Of a DNA stretch of 44,381 nucleotides, positions 1 to 8,719 are shown one piece after another. The notes beneath the pieces were generated by a model. That model was not told where the DNA came from and did not search any database. It worked only from the letters and a program-made list of their open reading frames with translations. Source of the DNA: Pseudoduganella rivuli (lineage in GTDB: Bacteria; Pseudomonadota; Gammaproteobacteria; Burkholderiales; Burkholderiaceae_D); contig NZ_WKJJ01000037.1 of NCBI RefSeq assembly GCF_009674485.1, positions 1 to 44,381 of the forward strand. Direction: 5' to 3'. A program made the translations under genes and the position numbers. The first letter of the stretch is position 1; every line of letters starts with the position of its first letter.

Positions 1-1
1 G

Positions 2-2065
2 CAACTGCAGCAATTGCAACCGCCGCCGGTGACCGGCGCCGCGCGCCCGGCCATCAATTACACCTACGACGCACTGGACCAGCTCAGCACGGTGCGCGAC
101 CCGCGCAACCTGACGACGACGTATACCAGCGATGGCCTGGGGAACCGGACGGGGCTGGCCAGCCCGGATACCGGGAGCACGGCGCGCACCTTTGACCTTG
201 CCGGCAACGTGCTGACCAGTACCGATGCGCGCGGCAAGGTGACCACCTATACCTACGATGCGCTGAACCGGGTCACCAGCATCAGCTACGGTGGCGGCAC
301 CCCGACTGTCCTGGAATATGGCGGCGGACCATCCGGCGCACCCAATGCGATTGGCCGCCTGACGAAAATGACGGACGAATCCGGCCAGACGGCGTACGCC
401 TACGACCAGGCGGGGCGGCTACTGAGCAAAGTGCAAACCATCACACATGCGGTGGGGACGGTCAATCGCACGGTCGGCTATGCCTATGACGGCAACGGCC
501 GGCTTGCCAGCCTGACGTATCCAAGCGGTAACCGTATCGACTATGGGTACGATGCGAACGGACGCGCCAACAAGCTCACATTGCACCCGTCCGATGCAAA
601 TGGCGGCACGGATGCGGCGACGTCCATCGTGTTGTTGGATCAGATCACGTATGCGCCGTTCGGCGGCGTGCAAAGCTGGATCTGGGGTAACAGCACCGAG
701 GCAGTACCCAACCTGTATGCGCGGACGTTTGACCTGGACGGGCGGCTGGTCACTTACCCATTGGGGACCGTGATGCGAACGGTCACCTACGATGCTGCCA
801 GCAGGATCACGGCGATGACCCATACAGGGACCGCCAATGCGGCCAGCTACAACCAGGCTTTTACGTACGATGGCTTGGGCCGGTTGCTGACGTACACCGG
901 CAACACCGGCACGCAAAGTTATGCCTATGACGCCACGGGGAATCGCATTCCGCTCAAAATCGGCGCCAGCACCTACAGCAACATTATCGCTTCCGCCAGC
1001 AATCGCCTGAACAGCACCAGCGGGCCGCTGCCAGCAAAAAGCAACACGTTTGATGCGGCTGGCAACCTCACTGGCGATGGCACGGTCAGCTACACCTACG
1101 GTGAACGCGGCCGGATTAAGACCAGCGTGAATGCCGGGGTGGCCACCAGCTACCTGTATAACGGCATTGGCCAGCGGACCAGAAAGGCCGGGGTGACGAT
1201 ACCGACCGGTGCCACCGCGTACGTGTACGACGAACAGGGGCATCTGCTGGGGGAATATGATGCTGCTGGAGCGGTGCTGCAGGAAACGGTGTTCCTGGAA
1301 GACATGCCGGTTGGCGTGTTGAAGCAGGCCGCCAGTGGAACACCGATGGTGGTGACGACGTCGGTGGGCTACATTTATTCCGATCACATCAACACGCCAC
1401 GGGTGGTCACGGAAGACGCCAGTAATAGCGTTGTGTGGAATTGGGTGGACGCTGATCCGTTCGGCATGGCGCAGCCAGTTGAAAACGCTGGCGGGGCGGT
1501 TTTTAGTTACAACGTGCGGTTCCCGGGGCAGTTGTATGACAAGGAAACAAACCTTCACTACAACTACTATCGGGACTACGATCCGCAGACCGGGCGGTAT
1601 GTGCAGTCGGACCCCATTGGGCTGAACGGTGGCGTCAACACTTACGGATACGTTGAAGGAAATCCACTCAGCAAGGTCGATCCCACCGGCGAGGTCGCGT
1701 TTGCCCCCATCCTGATAGGGATCGGTGCGGGGCTGGCTCTCGATTACGCTTTGAGTGAGTGGAAAAGAAAGAATTGCACTTGCAAAGATTCCGGGACTCC
1801 AGCTGGCCCCGCAGGCAATGCCGGAGTGGGGGCGGCAGATGGGATTTTCGGTGCGCATGATGTCAAGCCACGAGGAGGGATTGCTGGCGGTGGGCCAGCT
1901 GGTCGTGGCACGTCGATTTTTAGTGGGCTTAATCATGCGGCTGCAAGGAGCGGAAAATACTCTATCGCTACCAGAAACGCTCTTACAAGCATTGCGCGAA
2001 AAATACCATACGTTGGTACGGCGATTGTTGGATATGAGGTTTATGATGCTCTCTCATGTGACTAA
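2..2065 (+). CDS. RHS/YD-repeat polymorphic toxin, 3' part (N-terminus outside window)
   Basis: The frame is open to the left edge, so this is the C-terminal part of a much longer RHS protein. Many YD-type repeats are visible (YTYDALDQ, YAYDQAGRL, YGYDANGR, YTYDALNR), which in this family build a beta-sheet cocoon around a toxic C-terminus. The RHS-associated core follows, with LHYNYYRDYDPQTGRY, DPIGLNGG and the closing VDPTGE at about 1676-1693. After it comes a variable tail of about 123 residues (1694-2065) with a hydrophobic patch (APILIGIGAGLAL), a Gly/Ala-rich linker and an end reading IPYVGTAIVGYEVYDALSCD. I recognise no nuclease or other catalytic motif in the tail, so its activity is unknown. 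Such proteins are usually delivered by type VI secretion or act in contact-dependent competition; no VgrG or PAAR gene is visible. The gene directly downstream is a likely immunity gene. Confidence 0.9.
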   Translation, partial: QLQQLQPPPVTGAARPAINYTYDALDQLSTVRDPRNLTTTYTSDGLGNRTGLASPDTGSTARTFDLAGNVLTSTDARGKVTTYTYDALNRVTSISYGGGTPTVLEYGGGPSGAPNAIGRLTKMTDESGQTAYAYDQAGRLLSKVQTITHAVGTVNRTVGYAYDGNGRLASLTYPSGNRIDYGYDANGRANKLTLHPSDANGGTDAATSIVLLDQITYAPFGGVQSWIWGNSTEAVPNLYARTFDLDGRLVTYPLGTVMRTVTYDAASRITAMTHTGTANAASYNQAFTYDGLGRLLTYTGNTGTQSYAYDATGNRIPLKIGASTYSNIIASASNRLNSTSGPLPAKSNTFDAAGNLTGDGTVSYTYGERGRIKTSVNAGVATSYLYNGIGQRTRKAGVTIPTGATAYVYDEQGHLLGEYDAAGAVLQETVFLEDMPVGVLKQAASGTPMVVTTSVGYIYSDHINTPRVVTEDASNSVVWNWVDADPFGMAQPVENAGGAVFSYNVRFPGQLYDKETNLHYNYYRDYDPQTGRYVQSDPIGLNGGVNTYGYVEGNPLSKVDPTGEVAFAPILIGIGAGLALDYALSEWKRKNCTCKDSGTPAGPAGNAGVGAADGIFGAHDVKPRGGIAGGGPAGRGTSIFSGLNHAAARSGKYSIATRNALTSIARKIPYVGTAIVGYEVYDALSCD

Positions 2066-2420
2066 TCAGTCAGTTTTGCCTGATATCTTAAAAGTATGGT
2101 TGAGGAAATGCGGCCTTTCAAACCGACTGCTCAACCAGTGTCAATTGCAAACAAGGCTGTATCACGATCTTGGTCTGTACGGCGACATTGCAGAGACGTA
2201 CATGGATGAGTTGGCGGAATCGCACGGCGTGGATCTTTCGGATTTTGTTTTTGAGCGCTATTTCCCGAGCGAATTTCCCGGTAATACATGGGTTGCGCGA
2301 TTCTTGGTATCGCATATGCCATTCGGGAGGTGGTTTTACGAGAGAGATCGTATGTATGCCGCCCTTACACTTGAAATGGTTTTGAATTCGATGATTTCCA
2401 AGAAATTTCAAGAGAGTTGA
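2046..2420 (+). CDS. DUF1493-like small protein, probable immunity to the RHS toxin tail
   Basis: This 124-residue protein resembles the DUF1493 family: LYHDLGLYGDIAETYMDEL followed by VDLSDFVFERYFPSEF matches that family's pattern of a 'DDLG..GDDA' segment and then 'F.RYFP'. The family is small and acyl-carrier-like in pattern, and I recall it beside RHS-type toxins. The frame is open further upstream inside the RHS gene, but GAGG at 2036-2039 lies six bases before the ATG at 2046, giving a 20-base overlap with the RHS end; ATG codons at 2034 and 2043 are alternatives. Immunity function is inferred from position and overlap, not from any visible residue. AT content here and in the toxin tail is higher than in the RHS core, which is usual for exchangeable toxin-immunity cassettes. 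Confidence 0.7.
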   Translation: MLSHVTNQSVLPDILKVWLRKCGLSNRLLNQCQLQTRLYHDLGLYGDIAETYMDELAESHGVDLSDFVFERYFPSEFPGNTWVARFLVSHMPFGRWFYERDRMYAALTLEMVLNSMISKKFQES

Positions 2421-2446
2421 TGGGGCTTTTGTTAGCGGGGAAATCG

Positions 2447-2800
2447 TGTCTGAATCGCCACGGATTTTCTAGACACCCTTGAGCCTCTGAAAATACCGCT
2501 TCTCGTACTCAACTGGAGAAAGCCGCTCATTACCTCCATGACGGCGCTTCGGATTGTAGAACATCTCAATGTAATCGAAGATATCCTGCCGGGCGTCTTC
2601 CCTTGTTGCGTAGGTTTTGCGCTTGATCCGCTCCCGCTTCAATAGCTGGAAAAAGCTCTCTGCAACGGCGTTGTCGTGGCAGTTACCACGCCGGCTCATA
2701 CTTGCTTCCAGATTGTGCTCCTTCAGGAAGTCGCGCCAGTCGTAGCTACTGAACTGACTTCCCTGATCTGAATGCACCATCACTGTGTTTTCAAGCAATG
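2447..2800 (-). mobile_element. Decayed IS3-family insertion sequence (one end only)
   Basis: One terminus is recognisable: TGTCTGAATCGCCACGGATT begins at 2447, just beyond the immunity gene, and has the TG start typical of IS3 ends. Inside it lies the end of an orfB transposase on the minus strand. The other terminus, orfA and the first half of orfB are missing; similarity stops at about 2800 where the frame hits stops. No target duplication can be identified with one end lost. The element is therefore an immobile remnant. Confidence 0.7.
2469..2798 (-). pseudogene. IS3-family transposase orfB, C-terminal fragment
   Basis: About 109 codons of the integrase core (rve) domain remain. HSDQGSQFSS carries the second catalytic aspartate of the DDE triad, and RRGNCHDNAVAESFFQLLK carries the catalytic glutamate. 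The end of the domain follows (YNPKRRHGGNERLSPVEYE), and the protein ends YFQRLKGV. The first aspartate and the helix-turn-helix region are absent, and a stop lies four codons upstream of the apparent TTG start, so the start is not real. A full orfB would be about 270-290 residues. The fragment cannot be catalytic alone. Confidence 0.88.
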
Positions 2801-2965
2801 GCCATCACTCTGCGCTGTAAGTGATTAAAGGGCACCGTGCGTGACAATCTTGGTATTGCCAAGTTTTCGGTCTGGTGTTGTTCCCGCGTAGGATAGGCCC
2901 CGCCCGGGAAATGTAAATACAAGCCGGGCGTATACCAACTTGTCGGCGGTGCCGATGGTTCTTAA

Positions 2966-3011
2966 TTAAAAAAACACCCGCAACCCACTGCTCCGCGCGA
3001 GAAGGGCGCGG
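2966..3011 (-). terminator. Possible terminator of the cat-ben operon
   Basis: Read on the minus strand after pcaD, CCGCGC-CCTTCTC-GCGCGG forms a short GC-rich hairpin (2993-3011), followed about 18 bases later by a run of seven T. The T-run is not directly against the stem, so this is a weak candidate. It is listed because it is the only hairpin plus T-tract between the operon end and the IS remnant. I see nothing else gene-like in 2801-3035. Confidence 0.3.
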
Positions 3012-3035
3012 TGCATTGATTTGAATGTTAAAACC

Positions 3036-3824
3036 TTAAAGCTTCCTTTGAGTGAGGAATTTACGCAGGACGGCAGAAAAGCTTGCCGGATCTTCCACAT
3101 TCGAGATATGCGACGCTTCCAGCACCGCCAGTTGAGACTGGCCGATCGCGCTGCAGAGCGCTTCGCCATCGGCCACGGTCGTCACAGGATCGTGGCGGCC
3201 CGCGATCACCAGCGTCGGTGCGGCAATGCGGGTGGTGTCGCCGCGCAGGTCCGCCACCGCTAGCGCTTCGCAGCAGGCGGCGTAGCCTTCCGCATCCTGC
3301 CGGCGCAACTTGTCCGCCATGCGGGCCGCGATTGCCGCATTGGCGGCGGCCCAACCCGCGGTGAACCAGCGCGATGCCGACGATTCGGCAATGGCGTCCA
3401 GCCCGCCGCTGCGCACGGACGCCGCCCGGTCCATCCATCCGTCGCGCGTGCCGACTCTGGCCGCCGTATTGGCCAGCACTAGTTTCAGCACCCGGTGCGG
3501 CGCGTGCACGGCCAGCCATTGCGCCGTCACGCCGCCCATCGACAAGCCGCAGACATGGGCTCGCTCGATGTCCAGGTGATCGAGCAGCGCCAGCGCGTCG
3601 CCGCCCAGTTGCGCCACCGTGTACGGTCCCGGCGGCGACGACGAGCGGCCGTGGCCGCGCGTGTCGTAGCGCACCACGAAATAGGCCGATGCCAGCGCAT
3701 CGGTTTGCGCATCCCACATCGACAAGTCCGTTCCCAGCGAATTCGACAACAGCAAACAAGGCCGGCGGCGGTCGCCGGCGGTTTCAAAATGGATGGCGAC
3801 GCCATCCAGGTGTACGACAGGCAT
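3036..3824 (-). CDS. pcaD: 3-oxoadipate enol-lactonase
   Basis: A 262-residue alpha/beta-hydrolase that hydrolyses 3-oxoadipate enol-lactone to 3-oxoadipate, the step after muconolactone isomerase in the ortho-cleavage pathway. The nucleophile elbow GLSMGG puts the catalytic serine at residue 95; GRHDPVT supplies the likely acid and EASHISN the histidine. The opening (VHLDGVAIHFETAG, then LLLSNSLGTDLSMWD) is characteristic of PcaD, where SNSLG shapes the oxyanion hole. The ATG at 3824 follows a strong GGGGAG site, eleven bases after benE. It is the last gene of the cat-ben operon, so one transcript carries benzoate to 3-oxoadipate. CoA-transferase (pcaIJ) and thiolase (pcaF) are not in the window. 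Confidence 0.93.
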   Translation of the reverse strand: MPVVHLDGVAIHFETAGDRRRPCLLLSNSLGTDLSMWDAQTDALASAYFVVRYDTRGHGRSSSPPGPYTVAQLGGDALALLDHLDIERAHVCGLSMGGVTAQWLAVHAPHRVLKLVLANTAARVGTRDGWMDRAASVRSGGLDAIAESSASRWFTAGWAAANAAIAARMADKLRRQDAEGYAACCEALAVADLRGDTTRIAAPTLVIAGRHDPVTTVADGEALCSAIGQSQLAVLEASHISNVEDPASFSAVLRKFLTQRKL

Positions 3825-3835
3825 AGTTCTCCCCT

Positions 3836-5014
3836 TTATGCAGGCTTGCGGGCACAGGTCAGCACCAGGTGGGCGCCCATGCCGAACACAATGCCCCAGA
3901 ACGCCGCACCCAGGCCCAGGAATCCCATGCCCGATGCGGTGGCGATAAATGTGATGACGGACGCTTCGCGGTGCTTGTCATCCGCGACGGCGCCCGCCAG
4001 GTTGGTGCCGATGGCGCCCAGCAGCGCCAGGCCCGCCAGTACGGCCACCAGTTCGCGCGGCAGCGCGGCAAACAGGGCGACGATGGTCCCGGCCAGCATG
4101 CCGCCGATGACGTAGAACAGGCCGTTGGCCAGCCCCGCCACATAGCGTTTTTCCGGATCTTCATGGGCATCCTTGCCGGTGCACAGCGCCGCCGTGATCG
4201 ACGCAATGGCGATCGTGATGCCGCCAAACCATGCCACGGCCAATGACGCCAGCCCCGTCGCACCCATGACGATGCGCGCGCCGGGCTGGTAACCCGACAG
4301 TTTTAAAATCGCCAGCCCCGGCAGGAATTGCCCGGACAGGCTGACCAGCAGCAATGGCAAGGCAAAGCCGATGGCGGCGCGCCAGCTCCACGCCGGCATC
4401 ATCCATTGCGGCTGCGCGGCCACCACCCGCACACTGGATACATCGGCCTGGCCGGACAGGAACGCCACCAGCGCGCCGGCCAAGAGCACCAGCATCACCG
4501 CATGGCGCGGCGCGAAGCGCTTGCCCAGCAGGTAAGCGGCCAGCATGGCCAGCGCCAGCAGCGGTTGCGACGCGGTGGCGCGGAATGCATTGGCGCCGAA
4601 CTGGAACAGGATGCCCGCCATCATGCCGGCCGCAACGCCGGGCGGGATATGCCGCATCAGGCGGTCGAATGCGCCGGACCAGCCGATCAGCACCACCGCC
4701 ACACCGGCCAGCAGGTAGGCGCCGATGGCTTCCGCCACCGGCATGCCGGGAAACAGCGTCACCAGCAGCGCGGTGCCGGGTGCGGACCAGGCGGTAATGA
4801 TCGGCATTTTCAGGTGCCAGCTGAGCCAGATGCCGGACAGGCCCGCCCCCAGTGAAATGGCCCAGATCCACGACGACATCACGGCGTCGGACACGCCCGC
4901 CGCATGGCCCGCCTGAAGGAAAATCACCAGCGGCCCGGAATACGAAATCACGACCGCCAGAAAGCCCGCCAGCATGGCGGGCAGCGACAGGTCGCGCCGT
5001 AATGTGGCCATCAT
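3836..5014 (-). CDS. benE: Benzoate transporter, BenE family
   Basis: A 392-residue, strongly hydrophobic inner-membrane protein with about 11-12 predicted spans. It is a BenE-type benzoate/proton symporter by sequence: an N-terminal segment ending ISYSGPLVIFLQA, MPIITAWSAPGTALL, MRHIPPGVAAGMMAGILFQFG, and a C-terminal half with FGGITIAIASITAALCTG. I place the start at the ATG at 5014, which overlaps the benD stop in an ATGA arrangement; the frame stays open far upstream, but that stretch is only benD and benC read out of frame. The coupling with benD argues for co-translation. Its place in the operon supports benzoate as substrate. Confidence 0.92.
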   Translation of the reverse strand: MMATLRRDLSLPAMLAGFLAVVISYSGPLVIFLQAGHAAGVSDAVMSSWIWAISLGAGLSGIWLSWHLKMPIITAWSAPGTALLVTLFPGMPVAEAIGAYLLAGVAVVLIGWSGAFDRLMRHIPPGVAAGMMAGILFQFGANAFRATASQPLLALAMLAAYLLGKRFAPRHAVMLVLLAGALVAFLSGQADVSSVRVVAAQPQWMMPAWSWRAAIGFALPLLLVSLSGQFLPGLAILKLSGYQPGARIVMGATGLASLAVAWFGGITIAIASITAALCTGKDAHEDPEKRYVAGLANGLFYVIGGMLAGTIVALFAALPRELVAVLAGLALLGAIGTNLAGAVADDKHREASVITFIATASGMGFLGLGAAFWGIVFGMGAHLVLTCARKPA

Positions 5015-5787
5015 CCCTGATCGCCGCCACCCACGGGCAGCACCGTGCCCGTGATATAGCTGGCTTCCGGCGACGCGAGGAACAGGATCGCGCGCACTTG
5101 TTCGTCGATGGTGCCGTAGCGGTGCATCAGGCTGCTGTCCCTGGTCTGGTCGACGATGGCCTGGTACCACAGCTGTTCCTGTTCCGACAGCGGCTTCGGG
5201 TTGCGCGGCACCTTGCGCGGCGGGGCTTCCGTGCCGCCCGTCGCCACCGCATTGATGCGGATGCCGGATTGCGCGGTTTCCATCGCCAGGCTGGCCGTCA
5301 ACGCATTGACGCCACCCTTGGCCGCCGAATACGGAATGCGGTAGATGCCGCGCGTGGCAATCGACGAGACATTGACGATGGCGCCCTTGTTTTGCGCCAG
5401 CATGTGGGGCAGCGCCGCATGGCAGCACCACAGCGTGGGGAACAGCGAACGGCGGATTTCCGCTTCGACCTGTTCCGGCGCGTATTCCTGGTAAGGCTGG
5501 ACCCAGATCGTGCCGCCCACATTGTTGACCAGGATGTCGATGCGGCCAAACGCTTCCACCGCCGCCGCCATCAAGTCCGCCGCGCCCTGGTGCGTTTCCA
5601 GGTCGGCCTGCACGGCAATCGCCAGCGCGCCCGACGCCTGGACTTCGGCCAGCACTTCGTGCACGAGGGGAGAGCGGTCGCACAGCACCAGTTGCGCGCC
5701 TTCGCCGGCCGCCGCCAGCGCGACGCCACGGCCTATGCCTTGCGCGGCACCCGTCACCACCATTACCTGTCCATTGAAGCGGCTCAT
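5011..5787 (-). CDS. benD: Benzoate cis-diol dehydrogenase (1,6-dihydroxycyclohexa-2,4-diene-1-carboxylate dehydrogenase)
   Basis: A 258-residue short-chain dehydrogenase that oxidises and decarboxylates the benzoate cis-diol to catechol with NAD+. The Rossmann motif TGAAQGIGRG is near the N-terminus, DLET marks the adenine pocket, NNVGG follows strand 4, and the catalytic set is S in VNVSSIAT plus Y and K in IPYSAAKGG. The C-terminal VLPVGGGDQG closes the fold. The stretch GTIWVQPYQEYAPEQVEAEI is typical of BenD/XylL rather than of general SDRs. Its start overlaps the benC stop by four bases (ATGA) and its stop overlaps the benE start in the same way, so benC-benD-benE are probably translationally coupled. 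Confidence 0.94.
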   Translation of the reverse strand: MSRFNGQVMVVTGAAQGIGRGVALAAAGEGAQLVLCDRSPLVHEVLAEVQASGALAIAVQADLETHQGAADLMAAAVEAFGRIDILVNNVGGTIWVQPYQEYAPEQVEAEIRRSLFPTLWCCHAALPHMLAQNKGAIVNVSSIATRGIYRIPYSAAKGGVNALTASLAMETAQSGIRINAVATGGTEAPPRKVPRNPKPLSEQEQLWYQAIVDQTRDSSLMHRYGTIDEQVRAILFLASPEASYITGTVLPVGGGDQG

Positions 5788-6827
5788 GGCTGGCCTCCTG
5801 CGACGCCGGTTGCGGTATTGCTTGCCGAAAATTTCTCGTAGTAGAAATTGGCCGGCTGCACGCCGATGGTCGTGAACCAGTTGCGTACCGCGTCCACCAT
5901 GGGCACGGGACCGCACAAGTATACATCGGCATCGCCATTGTTGAGCCAGCCCGGTTCCACGTGTGCGGTGGCATAGCCCTTGCGGTCGTGTGCGCTGTCC
6001 GGATCGGCCACGCAGGTGACATAGGAAAACTGCGGGTGGGCGGCGGCGATGCGTTCCAGCTGGTCCAGCGCCACCAGGTCGCCATCGCGCGTGACGGCAA
6101 ACACCAGGCGCACCGGCTGCGTGAAGCCTTTGTCGGCCAGCACGTCCAGCATCGACAGGAATGGCGCGATGCCCGTGCCGCCCGCCAGCATCAGCACGGG
6201 GCGCAGTACCGGCCGCAAATAGAAGCTGCCGAACGGGCCGGCGAACGAAATGGGCTGCCCCGCCTGCGCTTCGCCGGACAGGTAGCGGCTCATCAAGCCG
6301 TCCGGCACATTGCGCACGACAAAGGCCGCATGCGCGGCCCCCGGCGCGGAACTGAACGAGTACGACCGGGTCTGTGTGGAGCCCGGCACCTGGACATTGA
6401 TGTACTGTCCCGGCAGGAAATCCAGTCCGGTCGGATTGTCCAGCGTGATGGCAAAACGGATCGTGGATGCCGACACGTGATCGACGGATGCGATCACGCC
6501 AGGATGGCTGGACGCGCCGGTCTTGCAGGCGGCCGACGTGGCGGGGATATTCACCACGCAGTTGGACGTGGGGCGCATCTGGCATGCCAGCACCTTGCGC
6601 TGCGCCGCTTCTTCCTGCGTCAAGGCATCGTCGATGTAGCTGGAAGCCGGCATGTCGTAGCTGCCCGATTCGCAATGGCCACGGCACGTGCCGCATGCGC
6701 CGTCGCGGCAATCGAGCGGGATATTGACCTTCTGGCGATAGGCCGCGTCGGACAGCTTTTCATTGGGGTTGCAGCTGATGAAGCGGGTGACGCCGTCTTC
6801 GAACTGCAGGGCGATGGTATGGCTCAT
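5784..6827 (-). CDS. benC: Benzoate 1,2-dioxygenase reductase component
   Basis: A 347-residue cytoplasmic electron-transfer protein that passes electrons from NADH to the BenAB oxygenase. Domains in order are a plant-type [2Fe-2S] ferredoxin with cluster ligands C40, C45, C48 and C82 (CRDGACGTC, then ACQM), an FAD-binding barrel (RSYSFSSAPG), and an NAD-binding domain (MLAGGTGIAPFLSML, ending with VYLCGPVPMVDAVRNWF). This order and length match BenC/XylZ. The start follows GAGAGG, with a ten-base gap from benB. Assignment as the benzoate rather than another ring-dioxygenase reductase rests on its position between benB and benD. Confidence 0.95.
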   Translation of the reverse strand: MSHTIALQFEDGVTRFISCNPNEKLSDAAYRQKVNIPLDCRDGACGTCRGHCESGSYDMPASSYIDDALTQEEAAQRKVLACQMRPTSNCVVNIPATSAACKTGASSHPGVIASVDHVSASTIRFAITLDNPTGLDFLPGQYINVQVPGSTQTRSYSFSSAPGAAHAAFVVRNVPDGLMSRYLSGEAQAGQPISFAGPFGSFYLRPVLRPVLMLAGGTGIAPFLSMLDVLADKGFTQPVRLVFAVTRDGDLVALDQLERIAAAHPQFSYVTCVADPDSAHDRKGYATAHVEPGWLNNGDADVYLCGPVPMVDAVRNWFTTIGVQPANFYYEKFSASNTATGVAGGQP

Positions 6828-6837
6828 GGTACGCCTC

Positions 6838-7329
6838 TCAAATGTGATACACGTCGATGACCTGATTGATGTAGTCGTTCTTCAGCACGACGTACTTGTT
6901 CAGGATCTTCGGACTGTCGCCGGCAAAGTCGATCACATAGCGCGACATGCCGAAATAGCTGTAGTCCTGCTTGTAGCGGTGGCTCAGCGTATGCCAGTTG
7001 AAGCGCACAGTGACGACCGTGCCTTCCTGCCGCGCTACTTCCACGTTGGCGATGTTGTGGCTGGTGCGCGTATCGGGCATCGTGGCCGACGAGCGCTCGG
7101 TCTTGATGCGGAACACGCGGTCTTCCAGTCCCTGGCGGGTCGGATAGAAGATCAGCGAAATTTCGCGCTGCGGGTCCGTCACCAGCCGGTCGTCGTCGTC
7201 CCACGACGGCATCCAGAATTGCGCATCGTCGTGGTAGCACGCCAGCCAGTCGTCCCACTGCTCGTCGTCCAGCAGGCGCGCTTCCCTGTACAGGAAGGCG
7301 GTGATGGTGTTGAAGTCAACCGCGCTCAT
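6838..7329 (-). CDS. benB: Benzoate 1,2-dioxygenase beta subunit
   Basis: A 163-residue small subunit of the ring-hydroxylating oxygenase. It has the family's cystatin-like beta fold: an N-terminal helix (ITAFLYREARLLDDEQWDDWLACY), then HDDAQFWMPSWDDDD and RTSHNIANVEV. It carries no metal site; in this family it completes the alpha3-beta3 hexamer and shapes the oxygenase core. Its ATG overlaps the benA stop in an ATGA arrangement, consistent with stoichiometric synthesis of both subunits. The length is usual for BenB. Confidence 0.95.
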   Translation of the reverse strand: MSAVDFNTITAFLYREARLLDDEQWDDWLACYHDDAQFWMPSWDDDDRLVTDPQREISLIFYPTRQGLEDRVFRIKTERSSATMPDTRTSHNIANVEVARQEGTVVTVRFNWHTLSHRYKQDYSYFGMSRYVIDFAGDSPKILNKYVVLKNDYINQVIDVYHI

Positions 7330-8708
7330 GCCTGCTCTCCCTCGGCGGCCAGCGCCTTCTTCATGACTTCCAGCCAGTAGCGGTGCTGCACCGTGTACAA
7401 GCCTTCATCTTCGGTGCGCACGCCGCTCATCACGGGTTGCAGTCCCAGTTCCCTGGCCGCGTCGTCGGCGCCCTCGATCCAGTGGGTGGAACCACGGCAC
7501 ATGTCGTTCCATTCCATGGCGCTGCCGGCATAGCCCTGCTGGCAGGCGCGGAATTCTTCCAGGTCGTCCGGCGTGGCCATGCCGGACACGTTGAAGAAAT
7601 CCTCGTATTGGCGGATGCGGCGTGCGCGCGCCTCGTCGGACTCGCCTTTCGGCGCGATGCAGTAAATCGTCACTTCGGTCTTGTTGACGGCGATCGGGCG
7701 CAGCAGCCGGATTTGCGATCCGAACTGGTCCATCAGGTAGACGTTCGGATACAGGCACAGGTTGCGCGAACGCTCGACCATCCAGTCCGCCGCCGGCTTG
7801 CCGAATTTGTCGGCGTACTCGGCGTGGCGGGCGAAATTGGGACGGTCTTCCGGGTTGGCCCACTTGGTCCACAGCAGGATGTGGCCCTGTTCGAACGCAT
7901 AGAAACCGCCGCCCTGTTTGCCCCACTTGCCCGCATCCATGGCGCGGATCTTGTCTTCGCGCATATTCTCCGCGTCCGCCGCCTGTTCCTTGCGGCGGTT
8001 GGTGGTGGCCGCGTAATTCCAGTGCACGGCCGACACGTGGTAGCCATCGGCGCCATTCTCGGCCTGCAGCTTCCAGTTGCCTTCGAAGGTATAGGTCGAC
8101 GAACCGCGCAGCACTTCCAGTCCGTCCGGCGACTGGTTGACGATCATGTCGATGATCTTGCCCGCTTCGCCGAGGAATTCCGCCAGCGGCGCCACGTCCG
8201 GATTCAAGCTGCCGAACAGGAAACCCTTGTAATTCTCGAAGCGCGCCACGCGTTTTAAATCGTGCGAGCCTTCCTTGTTGAAGCAGTCCGGATAACCCGC
8301 GTCTTCCGGGTCTTTCACCTTCAGCAGCTTGCCGTTGTTGTTGAACGTCCAGCCATGGAACGGGCACGTATACGTTGCCTTGTTGCCCCGCTTGTGGCGG
8401 CACAGTTGCGCACCACGGTGGCTGCACGCGTTGATGAAGGCATTCAGCTCGCCGTTGCGGTTGCGCGCGATGAACACGGGCTGGCGGCCGATGTGCGTCG
8501 TGTAGTAATCGTTGTTGTTCGGGATCTGGCTTTCGTGGGCCAGGTAAATCCAGTTGCCCTCGAAAATGTGCTTCATTTCCAGTTCGAACAGCGCTTCATC
8601 CGTGAAGGCGCTGCGGTGCAGGCGGTAGTCGCCTTTTTCCTTGTCCTCGACGAGGTAGGCATCGAGCGGCTTGGCGCCTTCGGGACGCGCGGGCATGATG
8701 GGGATCAT
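7326..8708 (-). CDS. benA: Benzoate 1,2-dioxygenase alpha subunit
   Basis: The 460-residue catalytic subunit that adds O2 to benzoate to form the cis-1,2-diol. A Rieske centre is visible with C95-S-H97 and C115-P-F-H118. The mononuclear iron site has D221, H224 and H229 in the stretch NGADGYHVSAVHW, where D221 is the bridging aspartate and the two histidines are ligands; the third ligand lies further on. I chose the ATG at 8708, preceded by GAGGAG; the frame continues upstream into catA but without family similarity. Only eleven bases separate it from catA, the preceding gene of the operon. The overall sequence is of the benzoate/toluate type. Confidence 0.95.
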   Translation of the reverse strand: MIPIMPARPEGAKPLDAYLVEDKEKGDYRLHRSAFTDEALFELEMKHIFEGNWIYLAHESQIPNNNDYYTTHIGRQPVFIARNRNGELNAFINACSHRGAQLCRHKRGNKATYTCPFHGWTFNNNGKLLKVKDPEDAGYPDCFNKEGSHDLKRVARFENYKGFLFGSLNPDVAPLAEFLGEAGKIIDMIVNQSPDGLEVLRGSSTYTFEGNWKLQAENGADGYHVSAVHWNYAATTNRRKEQAADAENMREDKIRAMDAGKWGKQGGGFYAFEQGHILLWTKWANPEDRPNFARHAEYADKFGKPAADWMVERSRNLCLYPNVYLMDQFGSQIRLLRPIAVNKTEVTIYCIAPKGESDEARARRIRQYEDFFNVSGMATPDDLEEFRACQQGYAGSAMEWNDMCRGSTHWIEGADDAARELGLQPVMSGVRTEDEGLYTVQHRYWLEVMKKALAAEGEQA

Positions 8709-8719
8709 GGTGTTGCTCC

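Noticed and set aside
5015..6100. Upstream extension of the BenE frame to 754 codons
   Set aside because: The extension is benD and benC read in another frame. The ATGA junction at 5011-5014 gives a natural start and the family length fits.
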